Positions 9,149-16,730 of a stretch of DNA of 64,000 bases are shown piece by piece (position 1 is the first letter of the stretch; each line of letters begins with the position of its first letter). The position numbers and the translations under genes were made by a program. The stretch comes from Hydrogenophaga sp. GTDB taxonomy: Bacteria > Pseudomonadota > Gammaproteobacteria > Burkholderiales > Burkholderiaceae_C. The stretch spans positions 124,001-188,000 of the forward strand of contig NZ_JAHBZK010000002.1 in NCBI RefSeq assembly GCF_019635465.1, read 5' to 3'. The notes beneath the pieces were generated by a model. That model ran no database searches. It had not been told where the DNA came from and saw only the letters and a program-made list of their open reading frames with translations.

Positions 9149-9177
9149 GATTAGGAACGTTTAGGCGCTGTTTAGGC
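9149..9177 (+). promoter_or_regulatory. direct repeats, candidate operator of the winged-helix regulator
   Basis: GTTTAGGC occurs at 9159-9166 and 9170-9177, exactly 11 bases apart, with a weaker copy GATTAGGA at 9149-9156. OmpR/PhoB-type winged helices bind tandem direct repeats at helical-turn spacing, and this is the only gap between the regulator and the cluster it faces. Binding is inferred. Confidence 0.5.
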
Positions 9178-9264
9178 ACGCCAAAGGACGGCAGACCCCC
9201 CTCGGCGAGACAGTTCATCCATCGACAACGACCCACCCGGGTCACTCCACCGAAGGACCGAACC

Positions 9265-9600
9265 ATGAACGCCACCACCCTGATCTCCACCGCCCTGCAG
9301 GCCGCCCCGATGCCTGTGGGCGAACGCATTCAACAGCGTCTGCGCCAGGTGCGCCGTCGCCTGGCCAAGGCCGCTCCCGCACCGCGTGCCTGTGTCGAGC
9401 TGTCGCTGCGACGCGATCAGCTGCACAGCGTGCCCAACCCTCAGGGCCGCGAGGTCCGCTGCCTGGAAGGCCGCCTGTGGCTGACCTTCGAGCACTGCCC
9501 GGTGGACGTGTTCCTCGACCCCGGCGACAGCCTGCACTGCGGCACCCACCAGGGCCTGGTGATCGAGGCGATCAAGCCCGCGCGCTGCCTGATCGTCTGA
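9265..9600 (+). CDS. DUF2917 domain protein
   Basis: A 111-residue protein. The first 40 residues are basic (QQRLRQVRRRLAK). The rest is beta-rich and matches DUF2917 as I know it from Burkholderiales: LEGRLWLTFE, DVFLDPGDSL and a final IEAIKPARCLIV, a small cupin-like fold of unknown function. It is the first gene of the cluster facing the giant regulator, with ribosome site AAGGA before the ATG. No catalytic residues can be named. The following methyltransferase begins 37 bases later, so it is probably in the same transcript. Confidence 0.72.
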   Translation: MNATTLISTALQAAPMPVGERIQQRLRQVRRRLAKAAPAPRACVELSLRRDQLHSVPNPQGREVRCLEGRLWLTFEHCPVDVFLDPGDSLHCGTHQGLVIEAIKPARCLIV

Positions 9601-9637
9601 GCGCCGGCTTGTTCAAACCCACTCATTGGAGATCGTC

Positions 9638-10525
9638 ATGACCCAGACCATGCTTGCAGCTCCCGAGTCCGATTCGACCCTCGTCTCGTTCTGGAACCGG
9701 ATTCTGGCGCCCAAGTTCCTGCGCTTCCAGCACGTGCTGGTTGGTGGCATGTCGCGCCACAGCGAGGCCGTGATGCCACTGCTGCCGATCGCCAATGGCG
9801 ACCACGCTCTCGATGTGGGGTGTGGCTTCGGCGACACCGCCCTGGCGCTGGCGCAGCGCGTCGGCCCGCAAGGTCGCGTGCTGGGCATCGATTGCTGCCA
9901 GGACTTTCTCGACATCGCCGAGCAAACCGCTCGCGACGTCGGCGCACAGCACCTGCAGTTCCAGCGCGGCGATGCCGAGTTCGGTTTGCCGGTCGAAGCC
10001 TTCGACTTCGTCTTCGCCCGTTTCGGCACCATGTTTTTCACCAACCCGGTGGCGGGACTGCGTTCGATGCGTCGTGCGCTCAAGCCCGGTGGCCGGATGG
10101 CCCACGTCGTCTGGCGCCGGCGCGAGGACAACCCCTGGCTGACCGCGGCTCGCGACACCGTGCTTCGCTATCTGCCGGCGCCCGGCGAGAACGCCCAGAC
10201 CTGCGGCCCCGGCCCGTTCTCGATGGCCGACCCGGCCCGCACGCGGGCGCAGATGGAGGCCGCCGGCTTCACCGAGATCGAGTTCCGTTGCGTCGATGCC
10301 CGCGTCCTGGTGGGCAGCTCGGTGGCCGACGCCATTGCCTTTCAGCTGGCCCTCGGGCCGGCTGGCGAGACCTTCCGCGAGGCCGGGCCGCTCGCAGAAG
10401 AACGACGCCCGCAGATCGAGGCCGCCCTGGCGGACCTGTTTGCAGACGTTGAAACCGACAGCCAGGGACTGTGGATGGACAGCTCCTCCTGGCTGATCAC
10501 GGCCTGCGCACCGGGCGCGCGCTGA
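9638..10525 (+). CDS. class I SAM-dependent methyltransferase (first copy)
   Basis: A 295-residue methyltransferase of the UbiE/Methyltransf_11 type. Motif I ALDVGCGFGD binds S-adenosylmethionine. An acidic residue follows in GIDCCQD and the post-motif FARFGTMFF is present. The substrate-binding C-terminal half has no clear relative. The start at 9638 is chosen because GGAGA precedes it; the upstream ATG at 9626 has no such signal. The next gene encodes a second, only distantly similar methyltransferase, so the pair may act on successive or alternative substrates. The substrate is unknown. Quinone, sterol-like or small-molecule O/C-methylation are all possible. Confidence 0.8.
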   Translation: MTQTMLAAPESDSTLVSFWNRILAPKFLRFQHVLVGGMSRHSEAVMPLLPIANGDHALDVGCGFGDTALALAQRVGPQGRVLGIDCCQDFLDIAEQTARDVGAQHLQFQRGDAEFGLPVEAFDFVFARFGTMFFTNPVAGLRSMRRALKPGGRMAHVVWRRREDNPWLTAARDTVLRYLPAPGENAQTCGPGPFSMADPARTRAQMEAAGFTEIEFRCVDARVLVGSSVADAIAFQLALGPAGETFREAGPLAEERRPQIEAALADLFADVETDSQGLWMDSSSWLITACAPGAR

Positions 10526-10583
10526 AGCGCCCAACCCCTTGTTCTCCCTGTTCTTGTCATTCAACCCCCGAAAGGAAATCACC

Positions 10584-11453
10584 ATGTCCCAAGCCACCCT
10601 GACCCCGCCCACCGCCACGGCCCCCACCGCGGCACCCGTCAACCCCAACAAAGCCCTCTGGGAGAAAGGCGACTTCACCCGCATCGCCCGCACCATGCGC
10701 GAGAGCGGCGACGCCCTCGTGCGCGGCCTCGACGTGCAACCCGGCATGCAGGTGCTCGACCTGGGCTGCGGCGACGGCACCACCGCTGTGCCTGCAGCAC
10801 AACTGGGCGCCCAGGTGCTCGGCGTCGACATCTCGTCGCCCCTCGTGCAGGCCGGCAACCGCCGCGTCCAGGCGCTGGGCCTGTCCAACCTGCACTTCCA
10901 GGAAGGCGATGCCTGCGACCTGCAAGGCATTGGCGACCAGCGCTTCGACCTGCTGGTGAGCATCTTTGGCGCCATGTTCGCGCCGAAGCCCTTCGATGTG
11001 GCCAAAGAGGCGGTGCGCGTGGTTCGCTCCGGCGGGCGCATCGTGATGGGCAACTGGATCCCCAACGACCCGACCCTGGTCGCGCAGATCCTGAAGATCT
11101 GCTCGGCCTACTCGCCGCCCCCGCCGGCCGGCTTCATCAGCCCGATGACCTGGGGCGTGGAAGCCAACGTCATCGAGCGCTTCGTCGCCGCCGGCGTGCC
11201 CGAATCGAACATCGCTTTCGAGCGCTGCACCTACACCTTCGGCGGCGACCTCTCGCCGGCCGAGTTCCTGAGCGAGTTCCGCCACTACTACGGCCCGACG
11301 ATGAATGCGTTTGCCGCTGCCGAGCAGCAGGGCAAGGCCGAAGGTCTGCAAGGCGAACTCGGCGCCCTGTTCGAGCGCGAGAACCGCAACCCCAACAAGG
11401 GCGCCATCACCATCCCCGCCACCTTCCTCAAAGTCACGGTGACCTGCCCCTGA
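10584..11453 (+). CDS. class I SAM-dependent methyltransferase (second copy)
   Basis: A 289-residue methyltransferase. Motif I is QVLDLGCGDGTT, followed by GVDISSPLV (acidic loop) and a conserved FDLLVSIFGAMFAP segment resembling that of its upstream neighbour, so the two may share an ancestor. The N-terminal 25 residues are rich in Thr, Ala and Pro. The start at 10584 has AAAGGA before it. It lies 58 bases after the previous gene and 57 before an OsmC-family gene whose leader carries a nearly identical stretch (CAACCCCCGAAAGGAA), which suggests the leaders arose by duplication. The substrate is not known. Confidence 0.8.
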   Translation: MSQATLTPPTATAPTAAPVNPNKALWEKGDFTRIARTMRESGDALVRGLDVQPGMQVLDLGCGDGTTAVPAAQLGAQVLGVDISSPLVQAGNRRVQALGLSNLHFQEGDACDLQGIGDQRFDLLVSIFGAMFAPKPFDVAKEAVRVVRSGGRIVMGNWIPNDPTLVAQILKICSAYSPPPPAGFISPMTWGVEANVIERFVAAGVPESNIAFERCTYTFGGDLSPAEFLSEFRHYYGPTMNAFAAAEQQGKAEGLQGELGALFERENRNPNKGAITIPATFLKVTVTCP

Positions 11454-11510
11454 GCTGCTCCGTATCCATTGTTTTCTCTCCCACCCAGTCAACCCCCGAA
11501 AGGAATCACC

Positions 11511-12083
11511 ATGTCACAAGCCATCCTCGCCAAAGCCCCGGTCAGCAACGGCGTCAACGTCGACGCCCTCATGGGCGCACGCGGTGCCTTCGAACAGGCT
11601 CCGCAGGCTGCGGCCTTCACCTTCCGCAGCAGCTGCGACTGGATCAGCGGCACCCACAGCCGCAACAGCATCAACGGCTTCTTCGGCCTCGGCCAGGAGC
11701 ACCAGCGCGCGCGCAGCTTCGCCATCGAGTCGGACCACCCCGAAGTGTTCGCCGCCAAGGACAGCGCCCCGACGCCACCCGAGATCGTGCTCTCGGCCCT
11801 GGCCAGCTGCCTCACCGGCGGCGTGGCGGCGGTCGCGCAACACCGCGGCATCCAGCTGCGCTCGGTGCGTGCCACGGTTGAGGGTGACCTCGATGTGCGC
11901 GGCATCCTGGGCGTGGACCCGGAGGTGCGCAATGGCTTTTCGGCCATCCGTGTGTCCTTCGACATCGACGCCGACGCCACACCCGAACAGGTGCAGGCGC
12001 TGGTGGCGCAGTCGCAAAAGCGCTCGGCCGTCTACGACATCCTGACCAACCCGATCAACGTGTCGGTGCAGGTCGCCAACTGA
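11511..12083 (+). CDS. OsmC-family protein with a single conserved cysteine (first copy)
   Basis: A 190-residue protein of the OsmC/Ohr fold. The family core is visible as PPEIVLSALASCLTGGVAAVA (Cys100), followed by the strand VRATVEGDLDVRGILG. Classical OsmC and Ohr use two cysteines to reduce organic hydroperoxides. Here the second position falls in RSAVYDILTNP, which has no cysteine, so ordinary thiol-peroxidase chemistry is doubtful and a binding or different catalytic role is possible. A further Cys42 lies outside the core. The ATG at 11511 follows AAAGGAA. The gene sits between methyltransferases and a flavin monooxygenase, in the same direction. Confidence 0.8.
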   Translation: MSQAILAKAPVSNGVNVDALMGARGAFEQAPQAAAFTFRSSCDWISGTHSRNSINGFFGLGQEHQRARSFAIESDHPEVFAAKDSAPTPPEIVLSALASCLTGGVAAVAQHRGIQLRSVRATVEGDLDVRGILGVDPEVRNGFSAIRVSFDIDADATPEQVQALVAQSQKRSAVYDILTNPINVSVQVAN

Positions 12084-12109
12084 GCCGCGTGCCTGCCGGA
12101 GCCCATGCC

Positions 12110-13345
12110 ATGAAACGCATCACAACGGTCGTGGTGGGCGCCGGTCAGGCCGGGCTCGCCATGAGTCACTGCCTGAGCGAGCGCAACGTCGAGCACGTGG
12201 TGCTCGACCGCGGCGAAGTGGCCCAGAGCTGGCGCAGCCAGCGCTGGGACAGCCTGAAGCTGTTGACGCCGCGCTGGCAGAGCCGATTGCCAGGCCTCGA
12301 CTACCGTGGCCCGGACCCCGATGGCTACATGTCCATGCGCGAGGTGGTGGACTTCCTGTCCGGCTACGCCGAACGCGCCTGGGCCCCCATCGAAACCCAC
12401 ACCAGCGTGCACGCCATCACCCCGCACGGCGACGGCTACCGCGTGGCCACCCAGCATGGCGAATGGCAGTGTCGCCAGGTGGTGCTCGCCACCGGCGCGT
12501 GCCGTGTGGCCAACGTGCCCGCGCTGTCGGCGGCCCTGCCGGCGGACGTGGTGCAACGCACGCCCCTGACCTACCGCAACCCCGACCAGCTGCCCCAGGG
12601 GCCGGTGCTGGTGGTGGGCGCGTCGGCCAGCGGCATGCAACTGGCGGCGGAGTTGCGCGCCAGTGGTCGCGAGGTCACGCTGGCCGTGGGCGAGCACATC
12701 CGCATGCCGCGCCACTACCGTGGGCGCGACATCCAGTGGTGGATGGACCGCGCCGGCCTGCTCGACATGCACGCCGACGAGGTTGACGACCTTGAGCGTG
12801 CGCGGCGCGTGCCCTCGCTGCAGCTCATGGGCTCGCACACGCGCCAGTGGCTGGACCTCAACAGCCTGCAGGACGCGGGCGTGCGCATCACCGGTCGCCT
12901 GGTGGATGTGCGCGACGGCGAAGCGCTGTTCGCCGGTTCCCTGGCCAACCAGTGCGCCCTGTCGGACCTGAAGATGAACCGCCTGCTGGACAGCGTGGAC
13001 GCCTGGGCGGATGTCGCCATGCCAGGCCACATGCCGCCACCCCAGCGTTATGCGCCGACCCGCTGCCCCGCCATGCCACCCCTGCGTCTGCCGGTGTCGG
13101 GCGGGCGCATTCGCAGCGTGATCTGGGCCACCGGCTTCCGCCCCGATTTCAGCTGCCTGCGGCTGCCGGTGTTCGACACCCGCGGTCGCCTGCGCCACCA
13201 GCAAGGCCATGTGGCCCCGGGCCTGGCGGTGCTGGGCCTGCCCTTCATGCGGCGCCGCAAATCGGCACTGCTCGATGGCGTGGGCGACGACGCACGCGAG
13301 CTGGCCGATCACCTGGCGCGCAGCCTGGGGCGGCAGGCCGCCTGA
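12110..13345 (+). CDS. flavin-dependent monooxygenase / NAD(P)-FAD oxidoreductase (CzcO/FMO type)
   Basis: A 411-residue flavoenzyme with two dinucleotide-binding motifs: VVGAGQAGLA for FAD at about residue 10 and VVGASASGMQ for NAD(P)H near 170. A late ATGFRPD motif is also typical of flavin-containing monooxygenases and their CzcO relatives. These enzymes insert oxygen into soft nucleophiles or ketones, or act as simple oxidoreductases. The ATG at 12110 follows CCGGAG; a GTG at 12089 is less likely. It lies 26 bases after the first OsmC gene and 40 before the second, which implies a shared pathway. The substrate is unknown. Confidence 0.82.
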   Translation: MKRITTVVVGAGQAGLAMSHCLSERNVEHVVLDRGEVAQSWRSQRWDSLKLLTPRWQSRLPGLDYRGPDPDGYMSMREVVDFLSGYAERAWAPIETHTSVHAITPHGDGYRVATQHGEWQCRQVVLATGACRVANVPALSAALPADVVQRTPLTYRNPDQLPQGPVLVVGASASGMQLAAELRASGREVTLAVGEHIRMPRHYRGRDIQWWMDRAGLLDMHADEVDDLERARRVPSLQLMGSHTRQWLDLNSLQDAGVRITGRLVDVRDGEALFAGSLANQCALSDLKMNRLLDSVDAWADVAMPGHMPPPQRYAPTRCPAMPPLRLPVSGGRIRSVIWATGFRPDFSCLRLPVFDTRGRLRHQQGHVAPGLAVLGLPFMRRRKSALLDGVGDDARELADHLARSLGRQAA

Positions 13346-13385
13346 GCCCTGCAGGGCGCTCACCCCTTGATTGATGGAGACCACC

Positions 13386-13919
13386 ATGAACCCCCTTGCA
13401 CCCCGCGACCAACAGATTCAGTGCAACCAGAACCAGTTCATTCGCGAGCTGCGGGCCGACCCGGGCCTGGCCGTGGTCACCACGCGCACGCAAGGTCGGG
13501 TCGAAGACGGGCTGACCTGCCACATCCGGCAGGGGCGCTTCGAGGTAGTGAGTGACCTGGGCCGCCGCATGGGCGGCGACGGCGCGGGCCCGTCGCCCAG
13601 CTTCTATGCACGCGCCGGCATCGTCGGCTGCGTGGCCATCGGCATCAAGATGGCGGCGGCACGCAGCGGCCTCGGCTTTCGCTCGGTGCATGTGTCGGTG
13701 GAGACCGACATGGACGACGGCGCCTTGCTGGGCGTGGGCGATCGCAGCGCCGCACCGCTGGCCACCCGCATAACGATCGCCATCGACACCGACGCCGATG
13801 CGCCAGCGGTGGATGCACTGGTGCAACGCGTGTTGGCGATGGACCCCTGGTACCTGGCGCTGCGCGACGCGCAATGCGTCACCACCCGGGTGGACACGGT
13901 GGTGCCCGAGTCGGTGTGA
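13386..13919 (+). CDS. OsmC-family protein, divergent second copy
   Basis: A 177-residue protein that shares the OsmC outline: a central helix with one cysteine (AGIVGCVAIGIKMAA, Cys82) and the strand VHVSVETDMDDGALLGVGD, which parallels the first copy. The usual second cysteine site near the C-terminus reads DPWYLALRDAQ and lacks cysteine. It is more diverged than the copy at 11511. The ATG at 13386 follows TGGAGA. It is the last gene of the six-gene run; an IclR regulator converges on it 39 bases later. Peroxide reduction is uncertain. The fold assignment is fairly sure. Confidence 0.72.
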   Translation: MNPLAPRDQQIQCNQNQFIRELRADPGLAVVTTRTQGRVEDGLTCHIRQGRFEVVSDLGRRMGGDGAGPSPSFYARAGIVGCVAIGIKMAAARSGLGFRSVHVSVETDMDDGALLGVGDRSAAPLATRITIAIDTDADAPAVDALVQRVLAMDPWYLALRDAQCVTTRVDTVVPESV

Positions 13920-13958
13920 CCGCGTGCGCCGTTGCGTTGGCCACCGTTCGCGAGGCGT

Positions 13959-14723
13959 TCAGCGCTCAACGCTGGCGCGAAGAATCTCTTCCGTCACGAC
14001 TTTCTTCCAGGCCGCGACGCGCGATTCGGTGACCGTTGAGGCATGGGCGGCAATGCTGATGGCCAGGTGGGCAGCGCCCTGGGTGGCCGGTAGCGCACAG
14101 CCCATGCCGAAGCCGTCGTTGACCACCGTGCCTTGACTGATGGCATAGCCGGTGCGCTGTGCCAGCAGCACCGCGGCCCGCAGTGCGTCCGCACTCAATC
14201 GCGGGTAGCGGGCCAGGCCCGGCGCCACCGCGCGGATGGTGTCCTCCACTTGCGCTGGCTCCAGTGCAGCCAGCAGTGCCGTGGCACCCGCGCCCACGCC
14301 CAGCAGTCGTCGTTGCCCCACGTCCACCGGCACAAAGCGCACCACCGCATGGCCATCTGCCTTGGCCAGGCACACCGCCTCGATGCCGCTGCGTCGCATG
14401 AGATAGCTGGTGACGCCCGTCAACTGAGCCACCCGGTCGACCACCGGCCGCCAGCGCAGCACGTCTTGCCCGCTGGGCGCCGGCGTGAGGCCGAGTTCGT
14501 GCACCAGCGGTCCCATGCGGTAGAGGTGATCGTCCGCGCGCGACACCAGACCCTCCTCAATCAGGCAGGCCAGGATGCGGTGCACCGTGGAGCGGGGCAG
14601 GCCCAGCCGCTGCGCGATGCCGGCGAGCCTGTCCCCGTTGGCGCCCGCCTGTGCGATGGCGCGCAGCACGCTCGCGGCTCGGCGGATGGATTGGGTGCCG
14701 TCGGTGGATGCGGGGGGCCTCAT
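13959..14723 (-). CDS. IclR-family transcriptional regulator
   Basis: A 254-residue regulator. An N-terminal helix-turn-helix (LAGIAQRLGLPRSTVHRILACL, about 33-54) is followed by the IclR ligand-binding domain, with its characteristic ISQGTVVNDGFGMGCALP segment and a final AAWKKVVTEEIL helix. It is divergent from the Bug-SDR-acyl-CoA operon at 14911 and probably controls it, responding to a pathway acid or CoA ester. A palindrome in the shared gap is a likely binding site. Confidence 0.88.
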   Translation of the reverse strand: MRPPASTDGTQSIRRAASVLRAIAQAGANGDRLAGIAQRLGLPRSTVHRILACLIEEGLVSRADDHLYRMGPLVHELGLTPAPSGQDVLRWRPVVDRVAQLTGVTSYLMRRSGIEAVCLAKADGHAVVRFVPVDVGQRRLLGVGAGATALLAALEPAQVEDTIRAVAPGLARYPRLSADALRAAVLLAQRTGYAISQGTVVNDGFGMGCALPATQGAAHLAISIAAHASTVTESRVAAWKKVVTEEILRASVER

Positions 14724-14766
14724 GGGTGATGGTTCGCGGGTTGTGTGCGGTGGTTTGGAAGTATGT

Positions 14767-14774
14767 CCATATGG
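14767..14774. promoter_or_regulatory. palindrome in the IclR/Bug intergenic region
   Basis: The perfect 8-bp palindrome CCATATGG is flanked by TGGAA on the left (about 14756) and GGAAC on the right, in the A+T-richer gap between the divergent IclR and Bug genes. IclR proteins bind short palindromes in such gaps. The assignment is inferred. Confidence 0.4.
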
Positions 14775-14910
14775 TGGAACGACGCAGATGTGTTTTCCCT
14801 AGCCGATCGGGATTTGACTGCCGATTCTCAAATTACTTTCCTAGAATTTTTGCCCTGCAACCTTGTTGCTTGCCCTGTGTTTGTTCCACATATTGAGACA
14901 GGAGACGTTC

Positions 14911-15909
14911 ATGACCGCATACCGATTTGTCGGCCGACTTGCCGCCTGCCGCGGGCGCTGGCTGGCCAGCGCGCTGGTGGCTTTCGCCAGCCTGGGCCTG
15001 ATGGGCGGCGCCCTGGCGCAGAGCGACTTCCCCAACCGCACCGTCAAGCTCGTGGTGCCGTTTGCCGCCGGTGGTTCTGACACCATGGCGCGCGCGTTCG
15101 CTGAGAAGCTCAGCGTGATCCTGCAGCAGCCAGTCATCGTGGAGAACAAGCCCGGCGGTGCTGCGCTCATCGGCACGAACCATGTGGCCCAGCAACCGGC
15201 CGACGGCTACACCATGCTGTGGTTGGGTGGTGGCAGTCTCACGCCGGTGTTGATCAAGGACCTCAAGTTCGAGATCCTGAAATCGCTGCGTTCGGTGGTG
15301 AGCATCGCGCGCGGTGGCATGACGCTGATGGTGCCGGGCTCCATGCCGGTGAACAACTTCGCCGAGTTCCTGGCCTATGCCAAGGCCAACCCGGGCAAGC
15401 TCAACTACTCGCACACGGCGGGCAGCATTCTTCTCTCGGCCGAAATGCTCAAGGCCAAGGCCGGCTTCGAGGCGGTGGCCATCCCGTACAAGGGGTCCAC
15501 GCAGGTGGCCACGGCACTGATGACCAACGAGATCCAGATGGGCATCGACGTGCCGGTGTTCTACCTGGGGATGATCAAGGACGGCCGCATCAAAGCCATT
15601 GCGCACGGTGGCCAGGAGCGATCGCCCTCGCTACCCGATGTGCCCACACTGGCCGAGGTCGGCGTGCGCGATCTGACCTTCGCGTTCTCCTACGGCATCT
15701 GGGTGCCCGCGGGCACGCCGGACCCGGTGGTCAACAAGCTCAACGCCGCCTTCAACGAAGTGCTGAAGGACCCGGCGATCCGTGATCGTCTGTCGCAAGC
15801 CGGTGTGGTACCGGTCGGTGGTGGTGTCGACGTGCATGCGCAGAACGTCAAGGCCGAGCAGGACATGTGGGCCGCAGCCGCCAAGCAGATCGACTACCAC
15901 CCGCAATGA
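14911..15909 (+). CDS. Bug-family (TctC) periplasmic solute-binding protein
   Basis: A 332-residue secreted protein. The signal peptide ends near ALA-QSDFP. The mature part has the Bug signatures VKLVVPFAAGGSDTMAR, PVIVENKPGGAALIG and QQPADGYTMLW, which form the two-lobed pocket that binds carboxylates. Bug proteins feed tripartite tricarboxylate transporters, but no TctA/TctB permease lies nearby, as is common in Burkholderiales. The ATG at 14911 follows CAGGAGAC. It is first in an operon with an SDR, acyl-CoA dehydrogenases, a CoA-transferase and an enoyl-CoA hydratase, so the ligand is probably a carboxylic acid degraded as its CoA ester. Confidence 0.88.
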   Translation: MTAYRFVGRLAACRGRWLASALVAFASLGLMGGALAQSDFPNRTVKLVVPFAAGGSDTMARAFAEKLSVILQQPVIVENKPGGAALIGTNHVAQQPADGYTMLWLGGGSLTPVLIKDLKFEILKSLRSVVSIARGGMTLMVPGSMPVNNFAEFLAYAKANPGKLNYSHTAGSILLSAEMLKAKAGFEAVAIPYKGSTQVATALMTNEIQMGIDVPVFYLGMIKDGRIKAIAHGGQERSPSLPDVPTLAEVGVRDLTFAFSYGIWVPAGTPDPVVNKLNAAFNEVLKDPAIRDRLSQAGVVPVGGGVDVHAQNVKAEQDMWAAAAKQIDYHPQ

Positions 15910-16721
15910 GCGTACCCGCGCTGTTTTCGCTGGCGGGCAAGGCCGTCGTCGTCACCGGCGCGGGCAGGGGCATCGGCCGCGGCATAGCCGAGTCGCTGGC
16001 GCAATGCGGTGCCCGCGTGGTGCTGGCCGGTCGATCGCCCGTGCCGCTGCGCGAGACGCAGCATGCACTTGAGGTCGCGGGCGCCGAGGCGATGACCGTG
16101 GTGGGCGACATCACGCGGGCCGATGATCGTGCCCGCCTGCTGCAGGCCGCCCTCGATCGCTTCGGCTACGTCGATGGGTGGATCAACAACGCCGGCAGCG
16201 CTGCACCTGAGGACGTCGGCCCGCTCGACACCATCGGCGAGGCGCAATGGGACCGGGTGGTCGATCTCAATCTGAAGGCCGCCTTCTTCGCGTCGCAGAT
16301 GGCCGCGCACGCCATGTCGCGTGGAGGCGCCATCGTCAACATCACGTCTCGCAGCGCGTCCTACCCGAACCCGGGCACCGGTCACTATGGCGCGGCCAAG
16401 GCGGCGCTGGAGAACCTCACACGCACGATGGCGGCCGAGTGGGGACACCGCGGTATCCGGGTCAACGCCGTGGCGCCTGGCGTGGTGATGACCGAAGAGC
16501 TGGCCAAGACCTTCAACACGCCCGAGCGCATCCAGCGGCAGGTGGACACGGTGCCGCTGCAGCGCCTGGGTCGCCCAGAGGACATCGGGCCCTTGTGTGC
16601 CTATCTCGTCAGCGACGCCGCCGGGTGGACCACCGGGGCCCTGATTCCGGTCAACGGCGGCAGCTTTGTGCCCATGGGCTACCTGAGCTATCTCAACAGG
16701 GTCAAGCGCGCGCGCGTCTAG
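15906..16721 (+). CDS. short-chain dehydrogenase/reductase (SDR)
   Basis: A 271-residue NAD(P)-dependent oxidoreductase of the classical SDR type: nucleotide motif TGAGRGIGRG near residue 17, INNAGS, the catalytic Ser in ITSRSAS and the Tyr-Lys pair in HYGAAKAAL. The C-terminus PVNGGSF is typical. Its ATG overlaps the TGA of the Bug gene, so translation is coupled. It probably oxidises a hydroxyacyl or alcohol intermediate in the pathway of this operon. The substrate is unknown. Confidence 0.86.
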   Translation: MSVPALFSLAGKAVVVTGAGRGIGRGIAESLAQCGARVVLAGRSPVPLRETQHALEVAGAEAMTVVGDITRADDRARLLQAALDRFGYVDGWINNAGSAAPEDVGPLDTIGEAQWDRVVDLNLKAAFFASQMAAHAMSRGGAIVNITSRSASYPNPGTGHYGAAKAALENLTRTMAAEWGHRGIRVNAVAPGVVMTEELAKTFNTPERIQRQVDTVPLQRLGRPEDIGPLCAYLVSDAAGWTTGALIPVNGGSFVPMGYLSYLNRVKRARV

Positions 16722-16730
16722 GAAACACCA

